Below, one piece after another: positions 26,465 through 36,006 of a DNA stretch of 60,773 bases. The stretch's first letter is position 1, and each line of letters opens with the position of its first letter. Position numbers and translations under genes: made by a program. Source of the DNA: an uncultured Muribaculum sp. (GTDB lineage: Bacteria > Bacteroidota > Bacteroidia > Bacteroidales > Muribaculaceae); NCBI GenBank assembly GCA_910578785.1, contig CAJTSJ010000017.1, forward strand, positions 1-60,773, given 5' to 3'. A model generated the notes under the pieces. It saw nothing but the letters and a program-made list of their open reading frames with translations, made no database searches and was not told the origin of the DNA.

Positions 26465-27008
26465 TTGACGCGACCGCAAAGTGCAGGGAAGCCCCGCATG
26501 CGCTGCACCCCCGGATTCCCGCTCTTGGAAAAGCATACTGCCGGACAACGACGCCCACGAGGCCCGATTGCCCGGCATTTCCATGCCGTTACATTACAGA
26601 ATCCGTGTAACACTCTGCAATACTATGTAATGTTCTGTAATACGTTGTTAAAACCGTTAACGACGTTACATGATGTTACACAAATTTTGTAATGTAACGG
26701 CAATAGAAATATGTCGGCGGTAGGTACGTACGGCCGGTGCATCCGCTTTGTAAGCAGTGCATCAAGTCGGACGCAGAACTCGTAATCCCTACAAACTGTA
26801 GTTGACGGAGAATCATCGGAGATGACGATATGATGGGTGCATGGATGTGTAACGCTTTTCGTCGAGGATGCACGGTTTTGCAATTGTTAATGTCGATTTT
26901 GTCCTATACTTTGCCGAAAATGTGGGATATTATATCCAATAAATCTCAATAACTTTGCCACGGACAAAAACTAATTAACCAAATCAATATCATTATCAGT
27001 ATCACTCT
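26465..27008. other. 544-bp intergenic region with a TGTAA-rich, inverted-repeat-bounded block
   Basis: No gene is visible. From 26584 to 26702 the sequence holds many copies of TGTAA or its complement TTACA. This block is bounded by an exact 15-bp inverted repeat: TGCCGTTACATTACA (26584-26598) and its complement (26688-26702). Towards the fucosidase gene there is a TAACTTTG element (26950-26957) without a matching -33 box, the best candidate for the start of the fucosidase operon. The remainder shows only loose GTGCATC repeats. Confidence 0.55.
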
Positions 27009-28649
27009 ATGAATTATCGTAAATATCTATGGGCGTTGGCTTTTATGCCGGGATTGTTGATGGCGCAGGACTATAAGGTACCTGTGTCGGAAGCCGACGA
27101 GCCGATGATGACAGGCCAGTTTGAACCTACATGGGAATCGCTTATGCAGTACCAGGTGCCCGATTGGTTCCGCGACGCCAAGTTCGGAATCTGGGCGCAT
27201 TGGGGCCCTCAGTGCGTCGAAGGTTCAGGCGACTGGATGGCCCGGTCGCTGTATATCGAGGACTCGCGCGAATACAAGCACCATGTCGAAAACTACGGCC
27301 ACCCTTCTGAAGTCGGATTCAAGGACATACTTCCCAGGTTCAAGGCTGAAAAGTGGAATGCCGATTCGCTTGTTGCCTTATATAAAAAGATTGGTGCGCG
27401 CTATTTCTTCGCACTCGGCAACCACCACGACAACTTTGACCTCTGGGACAGCAAATATCAGGAATGGAACTCGCAGGCCATCGGTCCAAAGCGCGACATT
27501 CTTGCCGAATGGGCCGAAGCTTGCCGTAAGAACGACATGCCGTTCGGCGTAAGCCTTCATGCCGACCACGCCTGGAGCTGGTATGAGACTGCCCGCCGTT
27601 ACGACCGTAAAGGCGACAAGGCAGGAGTGCCTTACGACGGACGCCTGACCAAGGCCGACGGCAAGGGCAAATGGTGGGAAGGACTTGACCCGCAGAAACT
27701 CTACGCTCAGGACCATCCCGACAGTTACGGCACATGGGCCGACGGCATGATCCACCGCCAGTGGGCATGGGGCGACGGAGTGGCCCTGCCTACGCAGGAC
27801 TACGTGACCAACTTTTACAACCGCACCCTCGACGTAATCAACCGTTACGATCCCGACTTGCTCTACTTCGATGTCACCGGAGTGCCGTTCTATCCGATAA
27901 GCGATGCCGGGCTCAAGATAGCCACCCACTTTTACAACCACAACCTCGACTCTCGCCACGGCGACTTTTCCGCCGTCATGTTTGGCAAGATTCTCGACGA
28001 ACAGCAGAAGCAGGCTCTCGTATGGGATGTCGAGCGCGGTGCCCCCAACAACATCCCCGAACAGCCTTGGCAGACATGCACTTGCATCGGCGGCTGGCAC
28101 TACAACGACGACATCTACCGCAACGGAAGCTACAAGTCGGCCGGACAGGTTGTCAAGATGCTTGCCGACGTGGTCAGCAAAAACGGCAATCTGCTCCTGA
28201 GCATACCTCTGCGCGCTGACGGAACGTTTGACGAAAAGGAGGCTGAGATTATCGACGGAATAGGGGAGTGGATGGCCGTAAACGGCGAAGCCATCTATGC
28301 CACCCGTCCATGGAGCATATTCGGCGAAGGACCCATAGCCGGGTCGGACATCAAGCTGAACGCGCAGGGATTCAACGAAGGAGCCTATACCGTCGCAACT
28401 GCGCAGGAAATACGCTTCACGCAGACTCCCAGACACCTCTATGCCATAGCTCTGGCATGGCCCGATGACAACGTCGTCACCGTCAAGTCGCTTGCCGAAG
28501 GCTCCTCGCTGCACAAAAAGCGCATCCGCAGCGTAGAACTTCTCGGCTATGGTAAGGTTCCGTTCCGTCGCACTGCCGAAGGACTCACCGTAAGTCTTCC
28601 TGCCGACGCACCCCGCTCGGTTGCACCTGTGCTGCGTATCCGCAAGTAA
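27009..28649 (+). CDS. secreted alpha-L-fucosidase, GH29
   Basis: A 546-residue exoglycosidase releasing alpha-linked L-fucose, probably from mucin or milk-type glycans in the periplasm. The signal peptide is residues 1-19 (ends LLMAQ, not a lipobox). The GH29 barrel starts with WFRDAKFGIWAHWGPQCV. The central motif FFALGNHHDNFDLWDSKYQ contains the substrate-contacting His-His-Asp-Asn, and the nucleophile is predicted as Asp288 in LLYFDVTGVPF. A C-terminal beta-sandwich of about 100 residues follows residue 440. The SusC gene begins 88 nt later on the same strand, so enzyme, transporter and glycan-binding lipoprotein form a small utilisation locus. Confidence 0.94.
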   Translation: MNYRKYLWALAFMPGLLMAQDYKVPVSEADEPMMTGQFEPTWESLMQYQVPDWFRDAKFGIWAHWGPQCVEGSGDWMARSLYIEDSREYKHHVENYGHPSEVGFKDILPRFKAEKWNADSLVALYKKIGARYFFALGNHHDNFDLWDSKYQEWNSQAIGPKRDILAEWAEACRKNDMPFGVSLHADHAWSWYETARRYDRKGDKAGVPYDGRLTKADGKGKWWEGLDPQKLYAQDHPDSYGTWADGMIHRQWAWGDGVALPTQDYVTNFYNRTLDVINRYDPDLLYFDVTGVPFYPISDAGLKIATHFYNHNLDSRHGDFSAVMFGKILDEQQKQALVWDVERGAPNNIPEQPWQTCTCIGGWHYNDDIYRNGSYKSAGQVVKMLADVVSKNGNLLLSIPLRADGTFDEKEAEIIDGIGEWMAVNGEAIYATRPWSIFGEGPIAGSDIKLNAQGFNEGAYTVATAQEIRFTQTPRHLYAIALAWPDDNVVTVKSLAEGSSLHKKRIRSVELLGYGKVPFRRTAEGLTVSLPADAPRSVAPVLRIRK

Positions 28650-28737
28650 TTCAATCTCATTACATAGTGCATCCATCTCCTCTCTCCTCCCTTATTCTCT
28701 GCTAATAATTCAGTATATATAATCTAATCCAATTTTT

Positions 28738-31700
28738 ATGACTCAGTGTAAATCGTTATGCCTAACGATTAGGGTTCTTTTTGTCCTTATTTTCTTAGGC
28801 ACGGCCTCCGTTATGGCCGCTCAGTCCAATGTCACTGTATCCGGAACGGTCACCGATGCAAGCGGCGAACCTCTTGCCGGAGTGACAGTCTTAGTCAAAG
28901 GTTCATCTATAGGTTCCGCTACGGATATCGACGGGCAGTTTGCTGTAAAATTGCCTGCTCCGATAGCTGGTAAGGTATTAAACATAAGCTACATAGGTTA
29001 TGTTCCCCAGTCGGTGACCTTGAAGTCCGATGCACCGCTTGCAATTATCCTTGAAGAAGACTCCAAAAATCTTGAAGAAGTAGTAGTGGTAGGTTATGGC
29101 ACACAGAAAAAAGTCAACCTGACGGGTTCCGTGTCGTCGTTGAGCGCGGAGGACCTGGCCTCGCGTCCGGTCACCAACACGTCGTCAATAATAGCCGGTC
29201 TGGTTCCCGGCGTGAGTGTCATACAGAATTCCGGACGCCCCGGTGCCGGAGCTAACGTCAAGATGCGAGGAACCGGAACATTTTCCAGTGCGGGAAATTC
29301 TCCACTGGTTCTTATTGACGGACTGTCGGGAAATCTTGACGACGTGGATCCCAACGACATCCAGAACATATCGTTTCTTAAGGATGCCGCTTCGGCCTCT
29401 ATCTATGGTAGCCGTGCCGCCAACGGCGTAATCCTAATCGAGACTAAGAAGGGAGCCGAAGGACGCACAAGCATAACGTATAACAACAACTTCGGATGGC
29501 AAAGGGCCACAGAACTGCCCGAATTCCTCGACTCATGGGAGTATGCTGAATATTACAATATGGCAATGCGCAACATGGGCAACGCCGAGTCCTATACCGC
29601 CGAGCAGATTCAGAAGTTCCGCGACGGTTCTGACCCTGACAATTATCCCAACGCGAACCACCTGAAGTGGCTGTTGGGCACAGGATCAGGATTCCAGCAA
29701 CAGCACAATGTCGGCTTCCAGTCGGTAAGCGGCAACACAAGCTATAACCTGTCGCTGGGCTATCGTTCGCAGGAGGGTCTGACCGCCAACACGGTCAATA
29801 AGCGATTGACCGGCCTGTTCACCCTTGAAAGCAAGCTTAAGTATGGTCTTACGCTCAATCTTAACATCAATGCGTACCACAACAACTACGACGCACCTAT
29901 AGGCGAACCTCAGAGCATTGACGGAATCATCGGCTATGCCGTCCGCGAGGCTCCGATATATGCAGGCCGGAAGTCTGACGGTTCATTCGGATATCAGGAC
30001 AATTACAGTCCGGAAGCGTGGCTTGCCGGTGATTCGTTCACTAAAAATCGGGCCAATTACATAAGCGGCAGCGTGCGTCTGCGTTGGGACACTCCTTTGA
30101 AAGGTCTGTCTTTGCAGGGAAAAATCGGCGCCAACTACTACAATTCATACAATAAAAACTATCGGGCGGAGACATACTTTGACGCCAACAAGACCGTGGG
30201 GCCGACAAATCTTGATGTGTCGGACACCGACAACACTTACTCAAGTGTTGAAGCATTGGCGCAGTATACGAACAGCTTCGGCCGTCATAATATAAACATT
30301 CTTGCCGGTTACTCCTTTGAAGAATGGAGTAATAAGTATCTGTGGGGGTCGCGAAACACCTTCCCCACCACAAGTCTGAGCGAACTCGTTTCGGGCGACG
30401 CCTCGACAGCCAACAATACAAGCTCTCTGACCGAATCGGCCCTCATGTCGTACTTTGGACGCATCAACTACAATTACGACGAGCGCTATCTTCTTGAAGG
30501 AAACATCCGCTACGACGGTTCGTCGCACTTTGCAAAGAAAAAACGCTGGGGCGTGTTCCCATCGGTTTCGGCGGCATGGCGCATCTCGCAGGAGGCATTC
30601 TGGAAAGAGTCGGCCATAAACAATGTAGTCGACAACCTGAAAATACGTGTGTCGCACGGTACTCTCGGAAACCAGAACATCGGCGCATATGCTTATCAAC
30701 AGACATACTGGTATGGCTACAATTATCCGCTGGGCAATCCCTCGACGCTTACTCCGGGAGCGGTGTCGGGCCCATTTAACGACGTTGACATCACCTGGGA
30801 GAAGACACGCATAACCGATGTAGGCATAGATTTCAGCCTTTGGAACAGCCGTCTGACCGGTACTATAGACTATTTTTACAAATATACCTCCGACATCTTG
30901 TCGTCGGTAGAGAAGACCGACATCCTCGGCAACAGCGTAGGCAACACCAACGTCGGAGCTGTATCAAACAAAGGTATCGAGGTAAATCTTACATACAACG
31001 GTCGTATCGGCAACGACTTCCGGTTCAGCATATCGCCTAACTTCACATGGGTCAAGAACGCTGTCGAGAAGCTGTCGGACGGAGCCAGGGAACAGATTAA
31101 CCAGGGTCGTATAGTCGGTGAGCCGCTCGGCATAATTTACGGCTACAAGACCGACGGTCTGTTTGTAGACCAGGCGGAGATTGACGGTGCTCCGAACCAG
31201 ATAGTCAGCAAAGAGTCGCTCAAACCTGGCTATGTACGTTATCGCGACCTCGACGGCGATGGTTCGGTCGATGCCGACCATGACCGCACGATACTCGGAA
31301 GCACAACTCCAAAGTTCTACTACGGCATGACGCTTACCGCTCAGTACAAGGGATTTGACTTCTCAGCTCTGCTCCAGGGCGTAGGCGGACACAAGCGGTT
31401 GATAGGCTCATACATGGCTTACGCATTCTACAACGGCGGCCAGATTCAGCGCTGGCAGGCCGACAATTGCTGGACTGTGGACAATCCCGACAAATGGGCC
31501 GAATATCCTCGTCTGGAGACTCTAAACATGAACAATCCCAACCTTCAGACGTCCGACTACTGGGTGCGCGACGCAAGCTTCCTCCGAATCAAGAACATCA
31601 CCGTCGGATATACCATACCGAAGTCTATCACGAAGAAAATCGGTTTTGAAAATATCCGTGTCTATGTCAGCGGCGACAACCTGCACACGTTCAACAAGTT

Positions 31701-31803
31701 CTATAAAGGCTGGGATCCTGAAAACGAAATCGGCACGGGCGACGCTCCGTCATTCTATCCGATAGTCAGCGTATATTCGTTCGGATTCAATTTCAAATTA
31801 TAA
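28738..31803 (+). CDS. SusC-like TonB-dependent outer-membrane transporter
   Basis: A 1021-residue active glycan importer in the outer membrane. Order: signal peptide (about 1-28), carboxypeptidase-D-like regulatory domain starting VTVSGTVTDASGEPLAGVTV, a TonB-box region and the SusC hallmark LEEVVVVGYGTQKKVNLTGSV. The plug domain follows (VLIDGLSGNLDDVDPNDI, then SIYGSRAANGVILIETKKG), and then a 22-strand-type barrel ending FGFNFKL with aromatic/hydrophobic terminal residues. No extra STN domain is seen, so signalling through an anti-sigma factor is unlikely. It pairs with the SusD-like lipoprotein 25 nt downstream. The substrate is predicted to contain fucose because of the adjacent GH29 gene (inference). 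Confidence 0.96.
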   Translation: MTQCKSLCLTIRVLFVLIFLGTASVMAAQSNVTVSGTVTDASGEPLAGVTVLVKGSSIGSATDIDGQFAVKLPAPIAGKVLNISYIGYVPQSVTLKSDAPLAIILEEDSKNLEEVVVVGYGTQKKVNLTGSVSSLSAEDLASRPVTNTSSIIAGLVPGVSVIQNSGRPGAGANVKMRGTGTFSSAGNSPLVLIDGLSGNLDDVDPNDIQNISFLKDAASASIYGSRAANGVILIETKKGAEGRTSITYNNNFGWQRATELPEFLDSWEYAEYYNMAMRNMGNAESYTAEQIQKFRDGSDPDNYPNANHLKWLLGTGSGFQQQHNVGFQSVSGNTSYNLSLGYRSQEGLTANTVNKRLTGLFTLESKLKYGLTLNLNINAYHNNYDAPIGEPQSIDGIIGYAVREAPIYAGRKSDGSFGYQDNYSPEAWLAGDSFTKNRANYISGSVRLRWDTPLKGLSLQGKIGANYYNSYNKNYRAETYFDANKTVGPTNLDVSDTDNTYSSVEALAQYTNSFGRHNINILAGYSFEEWSNKYLWGSRNTFPTTSLSELVSGDASTANNTSSLTESALMSYFGRINYNYDERYLLEGNIRYDGSSHFAKKKRWGVFPSVSAAWRISQEAFWKESAINNVVDNLKIRVSHGTLGNQNIGAYAYQQTYWYGYNYPLGNPSTLTPGAVSGPFNDVDITWEKTRITDVGIDFSLWNSRLTGTIDYFYKYTSDILSSVEKTDILGNSVGNTNVGAVSNKGIEVNLTYNGRIGNDFRFSISPNFTWVKNAVEKLSDGAREQINQGRIVGEPLGIIYGYKTDGLFVDQAEIDGAPNQIVSKESLKPGYVRYRDLDGDGSVDADHDRTILGSTTPKFYYGMTLTAQYKGFDFSALLQGVGGHKRLIGSYMAYAFYNGGQIQRWQADNCWTVDNPDKWAEYPRLETLNMNNPNLQTSDYWVRDASFLRIKNITVGYTIPKSITKKIGFENIRVYVSGDNLHTFNKFYKGWDPENEIGTGDAPSFYPIVSVYSFGFNFKL

Positions 31804-31828
31804 TCACTTATCCTTATCAAACACCAAA

Positions 31829-33502
31829 ATGAGATACTTAGATAAATCATTAAAATATATTTATGCCGGCCTGATGTTTTCGGCACTGTCCGTCACGACT
31901 ACGGGATGCACGGATGCCCTTGATAAATTTAATACACAGGAGACTGCAAATGAAGAATTCTGGCGTAACGAAAACGATGCCAAGCTGGCGCTTGTGGGTT
32001 GCTACAGATTCCAGACCGGATGGTCGCACGATGCGTTCGACACCCCCCAGGGTCTTCTGTACCTTGACTTTGCCGGAGGTAACGGAACTGAAAAGGAGAA
32101 TTTCTCGACTAATTTGGCAAGTGTGAACACTGTGGCCACCAACGGAAATATCCGCTGGTACTGGGGTAATGCTTATGCGCAGATTGCCAAGTACAATAAC
32201 TTTCTGGACAATATAGGCAACTGTCCGATGGACGAAACCGTCAAGAGTGCCATGGTGGCCGAGATGAAGTGTCTGCGTGCATACTTCCTTTATAATCTTG
32301 CTTTTTATTTTAAAGACGCGCCTATGCCGTTGACCACCCTGACCGTCAACGAGGCCAATACGATAGGACAGACACCGCAGGCTGACATATATGCCCAGGT
32401 CGAGCGCGACCTGAAGGAGTCCATAGCTGTGCTCCCCGAACTTTATGAGGGCGAGGATTACGGGAGGTTTTCTAAAAATGCGGCGCGTACGCTGCTCGGA
32501 CGTGTCTATCTTGCACAGAACCGCTATGCCGACGCCTCCGGGGTCTTTTACGATGTTATATCTTCCGGAAAGTTCGAGCTTGACCGTCGCAACGGCCTTG
32601 ACAGTTATGAGAAATTGTTTCAGATCGGTGGCGAGTACAGTCCTGAGATGATATTCTGCATCATGGGTGTGAAGGACAAGTATACCAATTCACGCTATCA
32701 GTATCTGTATCCCGAATGTGTCGGGGGATGGCATCAGTTTGCCGTCTACAACGAGCTGGTTAAGTCATACTTCTGTGCCGACGGTAAGCCGATAACCGAA
32801 TCGCCGACATACAGCAACGACGACCCATATGTTAACCGGGACATACGCCTTTATGCTTCGGTATTTCTCCCGCCCGTCGGAACATTTCCCGGCACTAAAT
32901 TTAACGACGTGACCTATGACTGCTTCAATGGTCCGGGCACAAGCGACAGCTACAACCGCTTCGCTCTTTTCAATGGCTATTGTCCCAAAAAGGGATGCGA
33001 CCCGACTGTGACCAACTCGCTCGGAAGCACCTACACCTATACGCCCATCATGCGATATGCCGAAGTGCTCCTGAGCTATCTTGAAGCTCTCAACGAGGCT
33101 ACTCCGGGAGCAGTGACCCAGGATGTCCTCGACATGACCATCAATGACATACGCGACCGTGTAAACCTTCCCCCGTACAGTCTTGATAATCTGGGAGGGC
33201 AGGACGGTGTCAGAAAGGCTGTGCGTGACGAACGCCGTGTGGAACTCGCTTTCGAAGGACTGCGTTATTTCGATGTCTTGCGCTGGGGCACGGCCGAAGT
33301 CGAGCTTAACCATTACTTCACCGGCGTGAAGCTCTCCGACAATCCCGACGACCGCAACTACCGTGGCAATTCGCCGGTCGACGCTGACGGATACTACCAG
33401 TTTGAAAGACGTTCATGGGATTCCCACAACCGCTATTGGCCCATACCGCAGAATGACCGCAACATCAACCCTAACCTTGGACAGAATCCCGGCTACAATT
33501 AA
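31829..33502 (+). CDS. SusD/RagB-like glycan-binding lipoprotein
   Basis: A 557-residue surface lipoprotein that caps the SusC barrel and captures the glycan. The lipobox TTTGC places the lipidated Cys at residue 27. The family's N-terminal segment continues with a DALDKFNTQE region. TPR-like helices include EMKCLRAYFLYNLAFYFKD and the RTLLGRVYLAQNRYADA block. The C-terminal signature is RDERRVELAFEGLRYFDVLRW, and the end is PIPQNDRNINPNLGQNPGY. It directly follows the SusC gene and is the last gene of the locus, before two terminator hairpins. Confidence 0.96.
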   Translation: MRYLDKSLKYIYAGLMFSALSVTTTGCTDALDKFNTQETANEEFWRNENDAKLALVGCYRFQTGWSHDAFDTPQGLLYLDFAGGNGTEKENFSTNLASVNTVATNGNIRWYWGNAYAQIAKYNNFLDNIGNCPMDETVKSAMVAEMKCLRAYFLYNLAFYFKDAPMPLTTLTVNEANTIGQTPQADIYAQVERDLKESIAVLPELYEGEDYGRFSKNAARTLLGRVYLAQNRYADASGVFYDVISSGKFELDRRNGLDSYEKLFQIGGEYSPEMIFCIMGVKDKYTNSRYQYLYPECVGGWHQFAVYNELVKSYFCADGKPITESPTYSNDDPYVNRDIRLYASVFLPPVGTFPGTKFNDVTYDCFNGPGTSDSYNRFALFNGYCPKKGCDPTVTNSLGSTYTYTPIMRYAEVLLSYLEALNEATPGAVTQDVLDMTINDIRDRVNLPPYSLDNLGGQDGVRKAVRDERRVELAFEGLRYFDVLRWGTAEVELNHYFTGVKLSDNPDDRNYRGNSPVDADGYYQFERRSWDSHNRYWPIPQNDRNINPNLGQNPGYN

Positions 33503-33576
33503 TGAGTTACGAATACAGTTTTTTAGGTAAAAATAAGTTTTGGGGCTCCCTGGAGTCCCGGTTTTAGGCAATGTTG

Positions 33577-33609
33577 AAAAGGCGTGGGAAGCATGGACCC
33601 ATGCCTTTT
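33577..33609 (+). terminator. hairpin after the SusD gene
   Basis: AAAAGGCGTGGG (33577-33588) pairs with CCCATGCCTTTT (33598-33609) with one G-T pair. It ends in TTTTC and is the first of two hairpins behind the locus. Confidence 0.7.
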
Positions 33610-33660
33610 CTGCATGCGCTTACGTCTCGGCAGGCTTGCGAATATATTGAAACTATATGG

Positions 33661-33700
33661 AAACAAAAAAATCGGTCTATCCAGGCCGATTTTTTTGTTT
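33661..33700. terminator. bidirectional terminator
   Basis: Perfect 15-bp stem AAACAAAAAAATCGG (33661-33675) / CCGATTTTTTTGTTT (33686-33700) with a 10-nt loop. It serves both the SusCD transcript and the convergent minus-strand gene ending at 33725. Confidence 0.85.
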
Positions 33701-33724
33701 ATGTTTTGCGATGTCCTCGCCACG

Positions 33725-34468
33725 CTATTCGATGTAGACTTTGGGAAGTGAGGCGGAGTCCACTTCTTCTTTCTGCCAGAAAGTAGCGGGGTCGATTGAC
33801 ACGCGCTTGATTTTTTTACTGCTCCAGGTGGTTTTGGGTTCTTCGGGAGTCGATGCTTCGGGGTTGTTCGGGTCTTTTGTCACGACGGGACGTGATGCGG
33901 CTACTTCTCCGTTGCGGCGTTTCTTGGCGGCCTCTTCTGCTTCGGCCACGGTGACGCTTCCTGAATAGTCGGGCACTGCCTTGATGGTGTTGGGGTTGGT
34001 CATGTCGATGATTACGGGCAGATAGTCGCTTTCGGCGAGAAATTCACCGTTTTTGCCCGGATCGGAATATATCGACAGCTGTACGTAGATGCGGTAGCGG
34101 TGTCCGTAGTTAAGGTGCAGTTCTTCGGCAGGAATGAATATCGACATGTTCTCGATTTTCTGGTCGTTGGTCTTGGCTCGGAAGTAGTCGAATGCGGCGA
34201 CGTAGTTGAGCGACGGCGACAGACGGTATTTGTTGTTCTTGTCGCGCAGCGCCCATCCGCCCGGACGGCTGAAGAACATCACCTGACATCCGATGAGTCT
34301 GTCTTTGGCTCCTGATAGGTCGAAGTCGAAGTGCATGGCGAGTCCGGGTTGGTCGTTTTTCTCGACATTGGTTTCAATCCATGCGTTTTTGATTACAGCT
34401 TTTGATTCGGCGTTCATGGTCAGTATTCCTGACAGGAACATGCATAGTAGCAGAATGTAGTATCTCAT
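33725..34468 (-). CDS. exported protein of unknown function
   Basis: I do not recognise a family. The 247-residue protein has a clear signal peptide (RYYILLLCMFLSGILTMNA). A predicted beta-rich domain of about 130 residues follows, containing AWIETNVEKNDQPGLAMHFDFDLSG and VMFFSRPGGWALRDKNNKYR. The region LNYGHRYRIYVQLSIYSD is also strand-like, suggesting an immunoglobulin-like sandwich. The C-terminal 70 residues are charged and low-complexity (EAEEAAKKRRNGEVAAS). It lies 30 nt after the B3/4-domain gene on the same strand and is likely co-transcribed with it. Confidence 0.7.
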   Translation of the reverse strand: MRYYILLLCMFLSGILTMNAESKAVIKNAWIETNVEKNDQPGLAMHFDFDLSGAKDRLIGCQVMFFSRPGGWALRDKNNKYRLSPSLNYVAAFDYFRAKTNDQKIENMSIFIPAEELHLNYGHRYRIYVQLSIYSDPGKNGEFLAESDYLPVIIDMTNPNTIKAVPDYSGSVTVAEAEEAAKKRRNGEVAASRPVVTKDPNNPEASTPEEPKTTWSSKKIKRVSIDPATFWQKEEVDSASLPKVYIE

Positions 34469-34498
34469 TTTTTCTTCTGATATATATTTTTGAATAGA

Positions 34499-35161
34499 TT
34501 ATTCGTAAATGTTTATTTTGACATTTTCCGCGGCGCAATATCTGTTTAGCAGGCGCTTGGTCAGCTCCACGGTTTCCTCTACTGGCATTTCCTCGCGGTA
34601 GATGTTGATGCACATGAGCAGGCGTGTGGTCGACAGGTCGAGTTTCGTACGTTCGTGGTCGCTTGTCGGGGTTCCGATTCCGCCCCTGAGGTCTCTGTAG
34701 ACAGGCATGTTGGCGATGTTGAGTTCACCTCGTCCGATTCCGGTGTATTCCTCGCCGTCGCGTCCGGAGCCGAGTCGCAGAATGTCGCCTTCGATTTTGT
34801 CGACGTCAAATCCGCCGATGGAGTATCCCGAAGCTATGGATATGAGGTTGATGGCGTCGACGAGGTTGCTGATGAAGTAGAGGTCCATGTCTTTCACGAT
34901 TCTACGGCACAGTGCCTCGCTCGACGGTCTGTAGCGGTTTGGTTCCTTGCCGAGAGCCTTGTAGGCCTGTCTTGTGCCGGCAATGGCCGGACGTTTGTTG
35001 ATGTCGGCAAGCTGATATGTGTCCTTTACTTCGGAGGCGAGCCTGAGTATCTCCTCGCGCAGTTCGGGGTCGGTGGGATGGTTATTCACGTCGGCTTCCA
35101 CGGTGACCACTTTCAGTCCCGGAGCCACGCGGCGCACTACATCCTCTATCTCGATATTCAT
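34499..35161 (-). CDS. B3/B4 tRNA-binding-domain protein
   Basis: A 220-residue stand-alone B3/4 domain (the fold found in the beta subunit of phenylalanyl-tRNA synthetase). Recognisable parts are INKRPAIAGTRQAYKALGKEPNRYRPSSEAL and DLYFISNLVDAINLISIASGYSIGGFDVDKI near the middle. The stretch NMPVYRDLRGGIGTPTSDHERTKLD follows before a C-terminal helix pair. Family members are small cytoplasmic proteins suspected to act on mischarged aminoacyl groups or other amino-acyl compounds, with no fixed role. A TAAATTTG element (35210..35203 on the minus strand) lies 42-49 nt before the start. Confidence 0.85.
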   Translation of the reverse strand: MNIEIEDVVRRVAPGLKVVTVEADVNNHPTDPELREEILRLASEVKDTYQLADINKRPAIAGTRQAYKALGKEPNRYRPSSEALCRRIVKDMDLYFISNLVDAINLISIASGYSIGGFDVDKIEGDILRLGSGRDGEEYTGIGRGELNIANMPVYRDLRGGIGTPTSDHERTKLDLSTTRLLMCINIYREEMPVEETVELTKRLLNRYCAAENVKINIYE

Positions 35162-35300
35162 ATTTTAATGATTGGTCTTGTCTGTTGTTTGTTTTGCTTT
35201 TGCAAATTTAGCAAAACAAGCTTGTCTATGAAAGGAATCGGCATGACGTTTAGGAAAATTTTACTAACTTCGTAGTCGCAAACAAGACATCACATAGGAA

Positions 35301-35984
35301 ATGAAGATAGGGATAATAGTGGCTATGTCCGCTGAAATGAATCTGTTGCTGCCGTTGCTTGACGACAGGCACGAGGAGAAGGTGAATGGAATTACGTTTG
35401 AGTGCGGTGCCATAGGCGCCCACAGCATAGTGGCCATGCAGTGCGGAATCGGAAAGGTCAATGCCGCCATGGGCGCGTTGACCATGATTGACAATTATGC
35501 TCCGGAGCTGATGATAAATTCGGGCGTTGCCGGAGGCACGGGGTCGGATGCGCGCATCATGGATGTGGTGGTAGGCGAGAAGGTGGCATACCATGACGTG
35601 TGGTGCGGTCCGGGCAACGAGCGCGGACAGATTCAGGGAATGCCCCATTATTTTCTTCCTCCGTCATATTTGCTTGACATCAAGGAGCTTCGCGACAACC
35701 CTAAGGTTAAGTTTGGCCTTATAGCTTCCGGAGACTGCTTTGTCGACACTCCGGAGGTGGTGGACAGGATCAAGGCTCTTTATTCCGATGTGAAGGCCGT
35801 CGACATGGAGTCGGCCGCCATAGCCCAGGTATGCCATGCCAAGAGCGTGCCGTTTGTCAGCATCCGTGTGCTCAGCGACACTCCCGGCGAGGTCGACGAC
35901 AATACCTCGCAGTACCTCAATTTTTGGTCGGAGGCCCCGAAGCAGACTTTCGGGGTGCTTAAGACATTGCTGAACAATATTTAA
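35301..35984 (+). CDS. mtnN: 5'-methylthioadenosine/S-adenosylhomocysteine nucleosidase
   Basis: Cytoplasmic nucleosidase (227 residues) that hydrolyses S-adenosylhomocysteine to S-ribosylhomocysteine plus adenine and also acts on methylthioadenosine. It begins MKIGIIVAMSAEMNLLLP, the PNP/UDP phosphorylase-like N-terminal strand with an active-site Glu. The purine-binding and catalytic part reads ASGDCFVDTPEVVDRI and AVDMESAAIAQVCHAKSVPFVSIRVLSD. The luxS gene starts 22 nt downstream, so the product passes directly to the next enzyme of the activated methyl cycle. Confidence 0.95.
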   Translation: MKIGIIVAMSAEMNLLLPLLDDRHEEKVNGITFECGAIGAHSIVAMQCGIGKVNAAMGALTMIDNYAPELMINSGVAGGTGSDARIMDVVVGEKVAYHDVWCGPGNERGQIQGMPHYFLPPSYLLDIKELRDNPKVKFGLIASGDCFVDTPEVVDRIKALYSDVKAVDMESAAIAQVCHAKSVPFVSIRVLSDTPGEVDDNTSQYLNFWSEAPKQTFGVLKTLLNNI

Positions 35985-36006
35985 CCACGCACCGGAGCAT
36001 TAGATT

